From the NCBI GenBank assembly GCA_028689655.1, contig JAQVCT010000008.1, positions 1 through 64,000 on the forward strand: 64,000 nt of DNA. The letters run 5' to 3'. Positions 32,137-41,703 of the stretch are shown one piece after another (position 1 is the first letter of the stretch; each line of letters starts with the position of its first letter). This stretch comes from Lachnospiraceae bacterium (GTDB lineage: Bacteria > Bacillota > Clostridia > Lachnospirales > Lachnospiraceae). Under the pieces are notes generated by a model that worked only from the letters and a program-made list of their open reading frames with translations, made no database searches and was not told the origin of the DNA. The position numbers and the translations under genes are program-made.

Positions 32137-33020
32137 TAGATATCAACCTCCTTATTTCTGGAACCCTTTAATACCAGTTGGGTCAATACTAAGATGATGA
32201 CGAAAAATACAAGAGATTTTGCAGAGCCAAGTCCATAATTATTGTTCTGGAATGCTTCTCTGTAGATATCCAGGGTCACACTGTAGGTCGATCCGCCGGG
32301 CCCACCCTTTGTCAGGGCGAGGATAATATCAAATACCTTCAATGAGTTGGTCAATGACATGAAGACGCAGGTGGTGATGGAAGGTCCCAACAGCGGCAGG
32401 GTCACACGGAAGAACTTCTGTCTGCCATTGGCTCCATCCACGATCGCTGCCTCCAGGACATCGCTGGGTACTGCCTGTAATCCTGCTATGTATAATACCA
32501 CATAGAATCCAACAGACTGCCAGATTCCCACGAATACCACGGAGTAAAAAGCAAGCTTTGGATCTCCCAGCCAGCTCAGATTCAGGAATTCCATGCCTGT
32601 CATCTCAAAAAGCTTCGCAAAGCCCTGAGAAAAGATAAATTTCCAGATAAATCCTACAATCGTCATACTCATAATATAAGGAACGAAGAATACGCCCCGC
32701 AGCACGTTTGCCATCTTTAACTTCTTCACCAGAACGACTGCCAGTGCCAATGCAAATACATTGGTTATAATCATGAAGAGGATCGTGTACTTTGCCGTGA
32801 AGACCAGTGATGTGGTAAAATCACTGCTTTTGCTGAATAGTGTAATAAAATTGTCAAATCCTACAAAGACCGGATCTTTGGAAATACCGTTCCATTCTGT
32901 GAGGGAATAGTAACCACTCATGACGAAGGGAATATAGATTGTAAGAGTTACAAGAATGATAGATGGAATCGTATACAATACTGTCTCTATGGATTCTTTC
33001 TTTTTTCTGCCCAGGTTCAT
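32136..33020 (-). CDS. Carbohydrate ABC transporter permease (MalF type)
   Basis: 294 residues, first gene of the three-gene sugar-uptake operon. Six membrane helices and the coupling loop EAAIVDGANGRQKFFRVTLPLL. AGGGGCAGCCAA precedes the ATG. A TATAAT box lies at 33080-33090 region on the minus strand, about 60-70 bp upstream of the ATG, with only a weak -35 box, which fits activator control by the divergent YesN-like regulator. Confidence 0.92.
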   Translation of the reverse strand: MNLGRKKKESIETVLYTIPSIILVTLTIYIPFVMSGYYSLTEWNGISKDPVFVGFDNFITLFSKSSDFTTSLVFTAKYTILFMIITNVFALALAVVLVKKLKMANVLRGVFFVPYIMSMTIVGFIWKFIFSQGFAKLFEMTGMEFLNLSWLGDPKLAFYSVVFVGIWQSVGFYVVLYIAGLQAVPSDVLEAAIVDGANGRQKFFRVTLPLLGPSITTCVFMSLTNSLKVFDIILALTKGGPGGSTYSVTLDIYREAFQNNNYGLGSAKSLVFFVIILVLTQLVLKGSRNKEVDI

Positions 33021-33202
33021 TTGGCTGCCCCTTTCTCTTTCTTTTCTTTTTTGTACATATTGCTTTCCTTTTTCTATATTTCATATTATATTCTATACAA
33101 ATTGACTTTTGAATGCAAAAAAGCGAACATTTGGTGGTAAAAAAATGTACAATTCCACAAATCCACATTATACAAAGATTGTATAAATCTCCTATAAAAT
33201 AT

Positions 33203-33338
33203 GGTATAATATGACCAGATTACGTAGTAATCTGTGTCAGGAATGCTCGCAGAGCATGACGTTAATATGTTGTATATTTGAGAATCAAATGTACAACACG
33301 CAGGAACAAAGTTCCGAAGGTTAATATGACCAGATTAC
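33203..33338 (+). promoter_or_regulatory. Leader with four tandem triloop hairpins before the yesM-like gene
   Basis: A TATAAT box at 33205-33210 is followed by perfect or near-perfect stems, each with a three-base loop: CAGATTAC-GTA-GTAATCTG (33217-33235), ATGCTC-GCA-GAGCAT (near 33243-33257), TTGTATATTTGA-GAA-TCAAATGTACAA (near 33270-33296) and GGAAC-AAA-GTTCC (33303-33315). ATATGACCAGATTAC occurs both at 33210-33224 and 33324-33338. The first 28 bases, including the -10 box, recur upstream of purC (44003-44030). The remaining 33021-33202 holds the divergent promoters and no gene. Confidence 0.6.
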
Positions 33339-33362
33339 AAAAGCAGGAGGCAGTGAACCCCT

Positions 33363-35195
33363 ATGGATACCTGGAACGAACAAAAACAACGCATCAAGCA
33401 AAAAATATACCCTTTTCTAAATAGAATTTCCTTAAAGACACAGTTGATTACATTGGTAAGTATCACTTTTACGCTCATCATCATCTGTATCATTACCTAT
33501 AATTATATTGGTAATCGGGATGCCATCATCGATCAGCAGATCCAGTCCTCCACCACGCTGCTGAATCTGGAATCTCAGAATCTGGATGACTACCTGAGTG
33601 AGATCAGCCGTTACTCCCTGCTGCTCCGCCACAGCGAATCCTTCATGCAGAGTATCAGTTCCAGCACACCTCTGTCCTACGAGGAGAAGAACAATATTCA
33701 GACTCTCCTGCGAAGTAACTTTGACTCCCGCAATGATCTGCTGTCCTACCGGCTGTTCCTCCTGCAAAAAGCGGATAACTACGCCATCGATTCCAAGCGG
33801 CACAAGGTACAGCCCTTCTACGATAATTATGTGAAGGCTCTGCCTGGCTATGATATCTTTACAAAAAAGCCCTATTATCAGTCCATAGAACCCTCTGTGA
33901 ACGGGGATTCTTTTCTCACCTATTACCGCACCATCATCCGTATTCATGATCAGAAGCCCATGGCAATCGTAGAATTGACTCTGGACAAATCCTACATCGA
34001 TGCCATTGCAGAAAATCATCATCAGCAGGGGGAGTTTTTCTGTTTTCTGGATGACAGGCAGCGGCTTTTATATGCCAACAGTCCACTCATCGATGATGCT
34101 TTGATTCAGGATACCCTCTCCTCCGCCATGAAAAATGCGAAAAAAGTCGGCGCGGCTGAAAATCATTTTTATCTCACAGCCCAGGGTGTCTCCTATCTGG
34201 TGGTCTATCACACCAGTGACATGGGATATTCCATCGTGAGCTATAAGCCTCTGGATGCACTGGATAAACAGGTGGCTGGTACGCGCAATGTGAGTCTGGT
34301 CCTGGCACTGATCGCCATAAGCCTCGCCATCCTCCTGGTGTGGATCTTCGTGCGATTGATCACCAATCCCCTCTCCACCCTGGCCCATCGTCTCCGCCGT
34401 GTGGGAAGTGGCAACTTTACCACCACCGCCGATATTGGCGGCAGTCGTGAGATCAAGAATCTGTCCACGGATTTCAATTCCATGATTCATCATATTGATG
34501 ATCTCATCAAGAAAAATTATATCTCTGCCATCAATGAGAAAACAGCGCGTCTCACTGCTCTGGAGGCACAGCTCAACCCGCATTTTCTCTACAATACGCT
34601 CCAGGCGATTTCCGCGGAAGCCATTATCAATAAACAGCCCAGGATCAATGCCATGGTCACATCCCTGGCATCTATGCTGCGGTATTCCATCAAGGAAGAA
34701 GATTTTGTCACAGTAGCCCAGGAATTAAAACACGTGAGTGACTATCTCTCCCTGCAGCATTCCAGATTTGATGACCGTCTGACCTATGAGTGGAACATCG
34801 ATGAAGATACTCTGCAGGTAACGATTCCCAAGATCAGTATCCAGACTCTGGTAGAAAATTCCATCTCTCATGGCATGGGTGGTGATATTGATCGCATCAG
34901 CATCTATATCCGTGCCTATATTGAAGATGGCTATCTGCTGATCAAAGTGCGGGATAACGGCATGGGTATCAATCATGAACAGTTGGTGCAGATGAATGAG
35001 ACTTTCGCCAGAGATGACTACGGGCAGGATAAGTCCATCGGCATCGGACTGCAGAATCTGAACAGCAGACTCCACATCCTGTATCAGCAGCCCGCCACAT
35101 TGAAGCTGGAGAGCAATCCCGGATTCTACACCATGGTCACTCTATCCATTCCCATCGAAATGAAAAGTTCCACGATCAACCTGTCCGCAGAGTAG
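33363..35195 (+). CDS. Two-component sensor histidine kinase (YesM type)
   Basis: 610 residues. A membrane helix near 23-43, an extracellular Cache-like sensing domain (about 45-300), a second helix near 308-330, a HAMP domain (about 331-385) and a His_kinase/HATPase module. The phospho-acceptor region is LNPHFLYNTLQAIS and the ATP-binding N box ENSISHGMGG, with DNGMGI and GIGLQNL G boxes. YesM-type kinases sense sugars and phosphorylate AraC-type regulators. The response regulator gene follows 37 bp downstream and the sugar ABC operon is divergent, so this kinase most likely controls sugar uptake. GGAGGCAGTGAACCCCT precedes the ATG. Confidence 0.92.
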   Translation: MDTWNEQKQRIKQKIYPFLNRISLKTQLITLVSITFTLIIICIITYNYIGNRDAIIDQQIQSSTTLLNLESQNLDDYLSEISRYSLLLRHSESFMQSISSSTPLSYEEKNNIQTLLRSNFDSRNDLLSYRLFLLQKADNYAIDSKRHKVQPFYDNYVKALPGYDIFTKKPYYQSIEPSVNGDSFLTYYRTIIRIHDQKPMAIVELTLDKSYIDAIAENHHQQGEFFCFLDDRQRLLYANSPLIDDALIQDTLSSAMKNAKKVGAAENHFYLTAQGVSYLVVYHTSDMGYSIVSYKPLDALDKQVAGTRNVSLVLALIAISLAILLVWIFVRLITNPLSTLAHRLRRVGSGNFTTTADIGGSREIKNLSTDFNSMIHHIDDLIKKNYISAINEKTARLTALEAQLNPHFLYNTLQAISAEAIINKQPRINAMVTSLASMLRYSIKEEDFVTVAQELKHVSDYLSLQHSRFDDRLTYEWNIDEDTLQVTIPKISIQTLVENSISHGMGGDIDRISIYIRAYIEDGYLLIKVRDNGMGINHEQLVQMNETFARDDYGQDKSIGIGLQNLNSRLHILYQQPATLKLESNPGFYTMVTLSIPIEMKSSTINLSAE

Positions 35196-35231
35196 ACTAT
35201 CATGCACTCAAACCAGAAAGGATGTAATAAT

Positions 35232-35978
35232 ATGTACAAATCTCTCATTATAGACGATGAAAATCCAGTCCGCATTGCCATCCGTGCACTTGGACACTGG
35301 CATGCTCTTGGTATCGAAGAACCACACCAGGCATCAAATGGGAAGGAGGGCTTAAGCTGCTGTCGTGAATTGCATCCTGACATCGTCTTCGTGGATATGC
35401 AGATGCCCATCATGAGTGGCAGAGAATTTCTGGAAAAAGCGAAGGAAGAATTTCCAAACACGAAATTTATCGTGGTCAGTGGCTATGACTATTTCGAGTA
35501 CGCCCAGGCTGCCATCAAAAATGGCGCTATGGACTATCTGCTGAAACCTGTGGTGGAAGAAGAATTGAATAAAGCTCTGGAAAGAGCCGTGAATCTCCTG
35601 AACATAGAACATCATGTGGAATCTGATCATACGGACTCTGAAACGGAAAATGACATTTCCCCCGGAAATGTCATTGAAATCATCAAAGAATATATTGACC
35701 AGAACTATTGTCAGGACATCAGGATATCCATGTTCAGTGATAAATACTTTTTTTCAAAAGAATATCTGTCCAAATTGTATAAGAAAAAGTATGGATATGG
35801 TATCTATGAATACGCCCTGAAGCTGCGCATGGAACGTGCAAAAGAACTGCTCAGACAGCCTGAACTGCAGATATTGGAGATCTCAGATCGTCTGGGCTAC
35901 AGCAATAACAACTATTTCAGTAAAGCCTTCAAAAATTATTATAATCTGTCGCCTACGGAATACCGTGAACATCTGTAA
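35232..35978 (+). CDS. Response regulator with AraC-type output (YesN type)
   Basis: 248 residues from the ATG at 35232, with AAAGGATGTAATAAT upstream. The receiver domain has IIDDEN acidic residues, the phosphorylation site Asp55 in FVDMQMP and Lys in LLKP. After a linker the C-terminal AraC-type domain has two helix-turn-helix units (ISMFSDKYFFSKEYLSKLYK and ILEISDRLGYSNNNYFSKAF). It is shorter than many YesN proteins (about 500), lacking the central domain. It pairs with the kinase before it; the likely target is the divergent sugar ABC operon. Confidence 0.93.
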   Translation: MYKSLIIDDENPVRIAIRALGHWHALGIEEPHQASNGKEGLSCCRELHPDIVFVDMQMPIMSGREFLEKAKEEFPNTKFIVVSGYDYFEYAQAAIKNGAMDYLLKPVVEEELNKALERAVNLLNIEHHVESDHTDSETENDISPGNVIEIIKEYIDQNYCQDIRISMFSDKYFFSKEYLSKLYKKKYGYGIYEYALKLRMERAKELLRQPELQILEISDRLGYSNNNYFSKAFKNYYNLSPTEYREHL

Positions 35979-35985
35979 TTGGAAA

Positions 35986-36585
35986 TCATACCAAATATGT
36001 TTCCAGTTCTGCCACTGCAGCCTCCTGGGATGTCACCAGTATTCCCTGAAACCCTACCGCTCTTGCACCTTCCACATTCTCTATTCTATCATCCAGGAAG
36101 ATGCATTCCTCCGCCCTGAGATCATATTGTCTCATGAGCAGCTCATAGATCGCCGGATCCGGTTTGATCACTTTCTCACGGTAGGATAAGATTCCTCCAT
36201 CAATGACATCCATGAACTTCATTTCTTTTCGGTTGGTTCTCAATATCAGCTCAGAGAAATTCGATATGATCAGAACGCGATACCCTCTTTTTTGCAAGCT
36301 TTTGATCCATTCAGTAGAATAGGGATATTCCTCCATAATGCCATCCATATGGGCATACATATCACGAATTTCTTTCTCGATACCCGGATCTTGTTCCACG
36401 AACCGATCCACGATGGCCTGCTCTCCCCATACGCCCCGGTCCAGTTCATCCCATGTGGGTGTCATTACCGTGGCATTCAACAGTCTTTCATAGGTCTCCT
36501 GATCCTTGGCAAATTTACGAAAATGCTCCTGGTAATTAAATTTCGATAGTACATTTCCTATATCAAATACTACATTTTTAATCAT
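35986..36585 (-). CDS. HAD-superfamily hydrolase (YihX-like)
   Basis: 199 residues from the ATG at 36585 (GGAG 9 bases upstream). Motif I is VVFDIGNVLSKF, with a Gly replacing the more common Asp after the nucleophile; motif II ISNFSELIL, motif III KPDPAIY and motif IV FLDDRIENVEGA. A helical cap follows motif I. The DIGNVL variant is typical for YihX-like alpha-D-glucose-1-phosphate phosphatases, which would suit the nearby sugar transporter, but the substrate is inferred only. It is convergent with the regulator gene, 7 bp apart. Confidence 0.82.
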   Translation of the reverse strand: MIKNVVFDIGNVLSKFNYQEHFRKFAKDQETYERLLNATVMTPTWDELDRGVWGEQAIVDRFVEQDPGIEKEIRDMYAHMDGIMEEYPYSTEWIKSLQKRGYRVLIISNFSELILRTNRKEMKFMDVIDGGILSYREKVIKPDPAIYELLMRQYDLRAEECIFLDDRIENVEGARAVGFQGILVTSQEAAVAELETYLV

Positions 36586-36619
36586 ATTGATACTCTCCAT
36601 TCTTTGAATATGAGCCTGT

Positions 36620-36760
36620 TTAAATTTCTTATTCCAGCTTCTTATTCTGATTTCTTATCTCAGTCTCTTATTCCAGTCTCTTATTCCAGTTTCCTATTCC
36701 CATTTTTTATTCTGACTTCACATTCTGACTTTTATTTCAGTTTCTTATTCTCTGTCTTTT
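36620..36760. repeat. Degenerate T-rich tandem repeat
   Basis: Irregular repeats of TTCTTATTCCAGTCTC-like units on the plus strand (for example three ATTCCAG cores between 36670 and 36700). The last part encodes the charged C-terminus (KDQEDKEHKNEKD) of the membrane protein at 36745-37632. Likely slippage-generated. Confidence 0.5.
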
Positions 36761-37632
36761 TCATTTTTATGTTCTTTGTCTTCCTGGTCTTTTGTGGCAT
36801 TTTGCTCATCTGTGACGATGGTGAGGAAATCTGCTTCCTCCCTCTTTAATCGTGGGATAAACCGTTTGGCAAATCTTCCCTTTCCCCGTCTCTTAATATA
36901 GAAAAAACCGATCACCGAAAAGATCACCGCGCCGACAAAATTCACAAAGAGATCTTTCATGGTATCTAGCAGTCCAATGTCCAGATAACCGCCCAGGCCA
37001 AGCTCCTGACCGTTTAGAATAACACTTGTTATGTTATGAATGGCCGTAGGTCGATTGCCACCATTCGTATCCAGCATCACGGAAGAAATAGTATGCAGTA
37101 CCGTGTCCTTCTGCATATCGAACCCCAGGAAAAGATCCATGGAGCACTCGAAGAATTCCCATAATACCCCGATGGTCATGGAAAAGCAGAATGCCACCAG
37201 TGCCATGAAGACGGGAGATAATTTGAAAGTAAACCGCTCCTCTCTGTTGAGAATATCCACCAGCGCAAAGCCGATAGCAGCTGCCAGAAAACCATTCAGG
37301 GTATGGAGCATGGTATCCCAGAAAGGAAAGATAATATAATACGCCTGGATCTCCCCCAGGATCTCCGCCGCAAAGATGAACAGCAATATAATGATCTCCA
37401 ATGTGGTGGGCAGTTCGATTCGCAGGTTGATCTGTATCATACTGGGCATCAATAGCAGTATCAGGGTCAGACCGCACAGAAATACATTTTCAAAATTTCC
37501 ATTGAAGAACTGCAGTACTGCCATAATGATGACCAGCAAACGCAGCACCACATATACGATAAAGGAGCTCTTATGCTCCCGCAGTTCCATGCCCAGAGCC
37601 TTTTTCATGTTGTCAAACTTTTCTTTATTCAT
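36745..37632 (-). CDS. Hypothetical multi-pass membrane protein
   Basis: 295 residues. Seven or so membrane helices, including FIVYVVLRLLVIIMAVLQFF, TLEIIILLFIFAAEILG, MLHTLNGFLAAAIGFALVDI and VALVAFCFSMTIGVLWEFFE, then a lysine/glutamate-rich tail. The WDTMLHTLNGFLAAAIGF and GVLWEFFECSMD segments resemble the DUF2238/YjdF membrane family, where such His-Trp and Trp-Glu motifs recur. Function unknown. It is downstream of purA on the same strand but separated by a strong terminator. Confidence 0.7.
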   Translation of the reverse strand: MNKEKFDNMKKALGMELREHKSSFIVYVVLRLLVIIMAVLQFFNGNFENVFLCGLTLILLLMPSMIQINLRIELPTTLEIIILLFIFAAEILGEIQAYYIIFPFWDTMLHTLNGFLAAAIGFALVDILNREERFTFKLSPVFMALVAFCFSMTIGVLWEFFECSMDLFLGFDMQKDTVLHTISSVMLDTNGGNRPTAIHNITSVILNGQELGLGGYLDIGLLDTMKDLFVNFVGAVIFSVIGFFYIKRRGKGRFAKRFIPRLKREEADFLTIVTDEQNATKDQEDKEHKNEKDRE

Positions 37633-37703
37633 GATTTAATTTCCTTTAGATGTTGTATCTATAATAAGCCATATCTGTAATAGACTATATCCGCATATCA
37701 TAG

Positions 37704-37745
37704 AAAAGAGAAAAAGAAAATATATCTTTTTTCTTTTTCTCTTTT
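37704..37745 (-). terminator. Strong intrinsic terminator after purA
   Basis: AAAAGAGAAAAAGAAAA at 37704-37720 pairs perfectly with TTTTCTTTTTCTCTTTT at 37729-37745 around an 8-base loop. It lies 31 bp after the purA stop. The structure is symmetrical enough to work in either direction. Confidence 0.8.
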
Positions 37746-37776
37746 CCTTTTTCTATTTACATATCAGCTTTACTAT

Positions 37777-39069
37777 TTATTTGCTCAGAGGACTCTTGCG
37801 GTAGATGATGTCTTCTCTTCCCGGTCCATTGGATACCATGGTGATTGGATACCCAATCTGCTCCTCGATAAATTTCACATAATTTCTGCAATTCTCCGGG
37901 AGATCTTCGTAATTTTTGATGCCGCGGATGTCCTGTTTCCATCCTGGGAGTGTCTTCAATACCGGCTTTGCAATCTCCAGTAAGCCTGTGGTAGGGAACT
38001 CTGTAGTCACTTCCCCATTTACCTCATATCCCACACATACCGGAATCTCATCCAGATATCCTAAGACATCTAATACCGTAAATGCTACATCTGTGGTGCC
38101 CTGTAATCTGCATCCGTATTTGGATGCCACACAATCGAACCAGCCCATTCTACGGGGACGACCTGTGGTAGCACCATATTCGCCACCATCACCGCCGCGT
38201 CTTCTCAGTTCATCTGCCTCCTCATCGAAGATCTCTGATACGAAAGCACCTGCTCCTACTGCGGAGGAATATGCTTTACATACAGTTACCACCTGTTTGA
38301 TCTCATATGGTGGGATGCCTGCCCCTATAGCACCGTAAGCTGCTAAAGTGGAGGAACTTGTCACCATAGGATAGATGCCGTGATCTGGATCCTTCAATGT
38401 GCCAAGCTGTCCTTCTAAGAGGATTGTTTTGCCTGCTTTGATAGCCTGATCAAGGTAGAGGGATACATTGCATACATGAGGTGCGACCATCTCCTTGTAT
38501 TCCATCAAGGTATTGTAAAGTGCCTCTTCGTCCAATGCCGGTTTGTGATAGAGGTGCTCTAATAACACATTCTTTTTCACACATACATTTGCCAGTTTCT
38601 CTCTCAGATCCGTTCCGTCAAATAATTCGCTTACCTGGAAACCGATCTTCGCATATTTATCGGAATAAAATGGTGCGATACCTGATTTGGTAGAACCGAA
38701 AGATTTTCCTGCAAGCCGCTCCTCCTCATACTGGTCAAATAAGATATGATAAGGCATTACGATCTGTGCTCTGTCAGATACCAGGATCTTGGGCATTGGC
38801 ACATTTTTATCTGTGATAGATTTAATCTCCTGAAATAAAATAGGAATATTCAATGCTACACCATTTCCGATGACGCTGGTGGTGTGGTTATAAAATACAC
38901 CGGATGGCAGTGTGTGAAGTGCAAATTTACCATAATCATTTACGATTGTGTGACCTGCGTTGGCACCACCCTGAAATCTTACGATAATGTCTGCTTCCTT
39001 GGCAAGCATATCTGTAATCTTTCCTTTTCCTTCGTCTCCCCAGTTTGCTCCTACTACTGCTTTTACCAT
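37777..39069 (-). CDS. purA: Adenylosuccinate synthase
   Basis: 430 residues, full length. The GTP-binding GANWGDEGKGK loop with the catalytic Asp, IMP-binding NAGHTIV and the C-terminal NGPGREDIIYR are present. It converts IMP, aspartate and GTP to adenylosuccinate, the first step of AMP synthesis in the cytoplasm; purB nearby carries out the second. GGAGGATTAATCGACT precedes the ATG. It is transcribed alone from a promoter in the 150 bp before it. Confidence 0.97.
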   Translation of the reverse strand: MVKAVVGANWGDEGKGKITDMLAKEADIIVRFQGGANAGHTIVNDYGKFALHTLPSGVFYNHTTSVIGNGVALNIPILFQEIKSITDKNVPMPKILVSDRAQIVMPYHILFDQYEEERLAGKSFGSTKSGIAPFYSDKYAKIGFQVSELFDGTDLREKLANVCVKKNVLLEHLYHKPALDEEALYNTLMEYKEMVAPHVCNVSLYLDQAIKAGKTILLEGQLGTLKDPDHGIYPMVTSSSTLAAYGAIGAGIPPYEIKQVVTVCKAYSSAVGAGAFVSEIFDEEADELRRRGGDGGEYGATTGRPRRMGWFDCVASKYGCRLQGTTDVAFTVLDVLGYLDEIPVCVGYEVNGEVTTEFPTTGLLEIAKPVLKTLPGWKQDIRGIKNYEDLPENCRNYVKFIEEQIGYPITMVSNGPGREDIIYRKSPLSK

Positions 39070-39218
39070 AGTCGATTAATCCTCCATTTTCATGTGTTCT
39101 GTTTACATTCATCAATATTGGCTGCACAGGTCATTTTGCACCTGCCTTATTAGTATACGACACATATTATTATAAGTAAAATCAATATTTATTATGTATA
39201 ATATAATTTGTAGTTATG

Positions 39219-40106
39219 TTATTCACTCTGTATCAGGTTCATCAGCTTGTGCGCCGCTGTTGACATGGGATTCTTCCCATCTAATACCACACAGAAATGT
39301 CTCTTGGGAATAATCTTATTGAATCGCAGTTCAAACAGTCTGCCATCCTCCAGATAGGGCTTCGCAAAATCCCGCATGACACTGCCGATTCCCAGATTGC
39401 GCAGTGTGAACTGAACGATCATATCACTGGTCGCCAATTCAAATTCCGGATGAAGTACCACGCCGTTTTTCGCCAGAAAGGCATCCATATAGCTTCGGGT
39501 ACTGGTATTTTCCTCCAGAGAAATCAGGGGAAGCTTCTCCAGTTCCTGCAAGTCCAGAGTGTGATGCTTATAGGGAATGAATTTACGCCCTGCCACGAAC
39601 ACATCCTCGATCTCTTTCACTTCGATTGCCTGGATATCATCCTTCGTATCAAAGGGCGTGCTCACCACTCCGAAATCAATCTTTCCCTGTTGCAGGTAAC
39701 GCAAGGTTTCCGGGGTGGGTGCATTGGTGACGATGACCTTGATCTTCGGGTACATCTCATGAAACTTCTCCAGAAAAGGCAGGAGGTAGAACTGTAATGT
39801 CATATCGCTGGCACCGATGCGAATCTCTCCCACATCCAGATTCAGCATCTTGGACAGCATCTGTTCTCCCAGCTCCATCTGCTCATACCCCTTCTGAATA
39901 TAGGAAAACAGCAATTCTCCCTCCTTGGTCAGCTTCACCCCCTTGGAGATTCTCACGCACAGTTTGGTACCCAGCGTCTTTTCCAACTGCTTCAAAGACT
40001 GGCTCACTGCCGGCTGGGAGATTGAGAGCTGTTCCCCCGCCTGGGTGATGCTTCCAAGACTTGCCACATAATAAAATACTTTATAATATTCCAGATTTGC
40101 TTTCAT
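39219..40106 (-). CDS. LysR-family transcriptional regulator
   Basis: 295 residues. An N-terminal winged HTH (YYVASLGSITQAGEQLSISQPAVSQSLKQLEKTLG) and a periplasmic-binding-fold effector domain (about 90-295). It lies between purA and purB on the same strand, an unusual location suggesting it may respond to a purine-linked signal, though LysR proteins commonly regulate a divergent neighbour and none is present here. Target and ligand unknown. The stop of the upstream purB gene is 37 bp before the ATG, so it may be co-transcribed with purB. Confidence 0.88.
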   Translation of the reverse strand: MKANLEYYKVFYYVASLGSITQAGEQLSISQPAVSQSLKQLEKTLGTKLCVRISKGVKLTKEGELLFSYIQKGYEQMELGEQMLSKMLNLDVGEIRIGASDMTLQFYLLPFLEKFHEMYPKIKVIVTNAPTPETLRYLQQGKIDFGVVSTPFDTKDDIQAIEVKEIEDVFVAGRKFIPYKHHTLDLQELEKLPLISLEENTSTRSYMDAFLAKNGVVLHPEFELATSDMIVQFTLRNLGIGSVMRDFAKPYLEDGRLFELRFNKIIPKRHFCVVLDGKNPMSTAAHKLMNLIQSE

Positions 40107-40142
40107 ATTAGATTCCTATTCCATATTCCAGAAAGAATTGAA

Positions 40143-41576
40143 TTATACGTTGATCTCCGCGGTCATGCCCAGGAGTTCTCTGTTGTCTTCCAGGATGGGT
40201 GTGATAACATTTTTCAGGAATGCATCCACCTGTACTTCTGCACGTCCTGTGTATTTTGCGGGATCCATGGTCTTCTGCAGTTCTTCTCTGGTGAGATTGA
40301 AAGCAGGATCTTCTGCGATAAGATCCAGGAGGTTATTCTCCAGTCCATTGACTTTCACATTCTTGCCGGCTTCCATGGATAATTCACGGATCTTCTCGTG
40401 AAGTTCCTGGCGATCCCCGCCAGCTTTTACAGCGTCCATCATGATATTCTCTGTGGCCATGAAAGGTAACTCACTGCGAAGTCTCTTCTCGATTACCTTT
40501 GGATATACCACCAGGCCATCTACCACATTGAGACATAAGTCCAGGATGCCATCCACACCCAGGAATCCTTCCGGTATGGATAATCTCTTATTTGCGGAGT
40601 CGTCCAGTGTTCTCTCGAACCATTGGGTAGCGGAGGTGATGGCTGGATTCAGGGCATCCACCATAACAAATCGGGAGAGAGATGCGATTCTCTCACTTCT
40701 CATAGGGTTTCTCTTATATGCCATGGCGGAGGAACCGATCTGACTCTTCTCAAAAGGCTCTTCCACTTCCTTCAGATGCTGCAGTAAGCGGATGTCATTG
40801 GACATCTTATGTGCGCTTGCGGCGATACCAGCCAGCACGTTGGCAACTCTGGTATCCACTTTGCGGGAGTAAGTCTGTCCTGACACTGCGAAGCATTCTG
40901 TGAATCCCATCTTGGATGCGATCATGGGATCGATCCTGTCAATGGTCTCCTGATCTCCGTCAAAGAGTTCCAGGAAGCTTGCCTGTGTGCCAGTGGTTCC
41001 TTTGGAACCTAATAACTTCATATTATCTAACACATGATTCAGATCTTCCAGATCCAGGATAAATTCCTGTGCCCACAGTGTGGCTCTCTTTCCCACCGTG
41101 GTAGGCTGTGCCGGCTGGAAATGGGTAAATGCCAATGTGGGAAGTGCTTTATATTCCTCAGCGAACTTTGACAGTTCTGCGATAACGTTCACTAATTTTT
41201 TCTTTACCAGACGCAGCGCTTCCGTCATCACGATAATATCTGTGTTATCCCCTACATAGCAGGAAGTTGCTCCCAGATGGATAATTCCTTTTGCCTTTGG
41301 GCACTGCACACCATAGGCATATACATGACTCATCACATCGTGACGCACATCTTTTTCTCTCTTGACAGCCACATCATAGTTAATGTCATCCTTGTGGGCT
41401 TTTAACTCATCGATCTGCTCCTGGGTAATGTTCAATCCCAATTCCTTCTCCGTCTCTGCAAGAGCAATCCATAATCTTCTCCAGGTTCGAAACTTCATAT
41501 CCGGGGAAAAAATGTACTGCATCTCTTTGCTGGCATATCTCTCTGAAAGTGGACTTTGATATCTGTCTGTACTCAT
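40143..41576 (-). CDS. purB: Adenylosuccinate lyase
   Basis: 477 residues from the ATG at 41576, chosen for its AGGAGTAAGAGA site and the conserved start MSTDRYQSPLSERYAS; a 52-residue in-frame extension is non-conserved. Fumarase-superfamily motifs are TSCYVGDNTD, THFQPAQPTT and the signature GSSAMAYKRNPMRSE. It catalyses two steps of purine synthesis, splitting SAICAR and adenylosuccinate with release of fumarate. Its neighbours purF and purC belong to the same pathway. Confidence 0.96.
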   Translation of the reverse strand: MSTDRYQSPLSERYASKEMQYIFSPDMKFRTWRRLWIALAETEKELGLNITQEQIDELKAHKDDINYDVAVKREKDVRHDVMSHVYAYGVQCPKAKGIIHLGATSCYVGDNTDIIVMTEALRLVKKKLVNVIAELSKFAEEYKALPTLAFTHFQPAQPTTVGKRATLWAQEFILDLEDLNHVLDNMKLLGSKGTTGTQASFLELFDGDQETIDRIDPMIASKMGFTECFAVSGQTYSRKVDTRVANVLAGIAASAHKMSNDIRLLQHLKEVEEPFEKSQIGSSAMAYKRNPMRSERIASLSRFVMVDALNPAITSATQWFERTLDDSANKRLSIPEGFLGVDGILDLCLNVVDGLVVYPKVIEKRLRSELPFMATENIMMDAVKAGGDRQELHEKIRELSMEAGKNVKVNGLENNLLDLIAEDPAFNLTREELQKTMDPAKYTGRAEVQVDAFLKNVITPILEDNRELLGMTAEINV

Positions 41577-41703
41577 TCTCTTACTCCTGTCTGCGATTTT
41601 CATCGCCTGTGCTTTATCACTGTTTATTCGTTCCATCTTCTTTTCAAGAAAAGGGACAAGCATTTTCATGTCTGTCCCTTTTTGTGTCTCATGTCTAGCC
41701 TGC

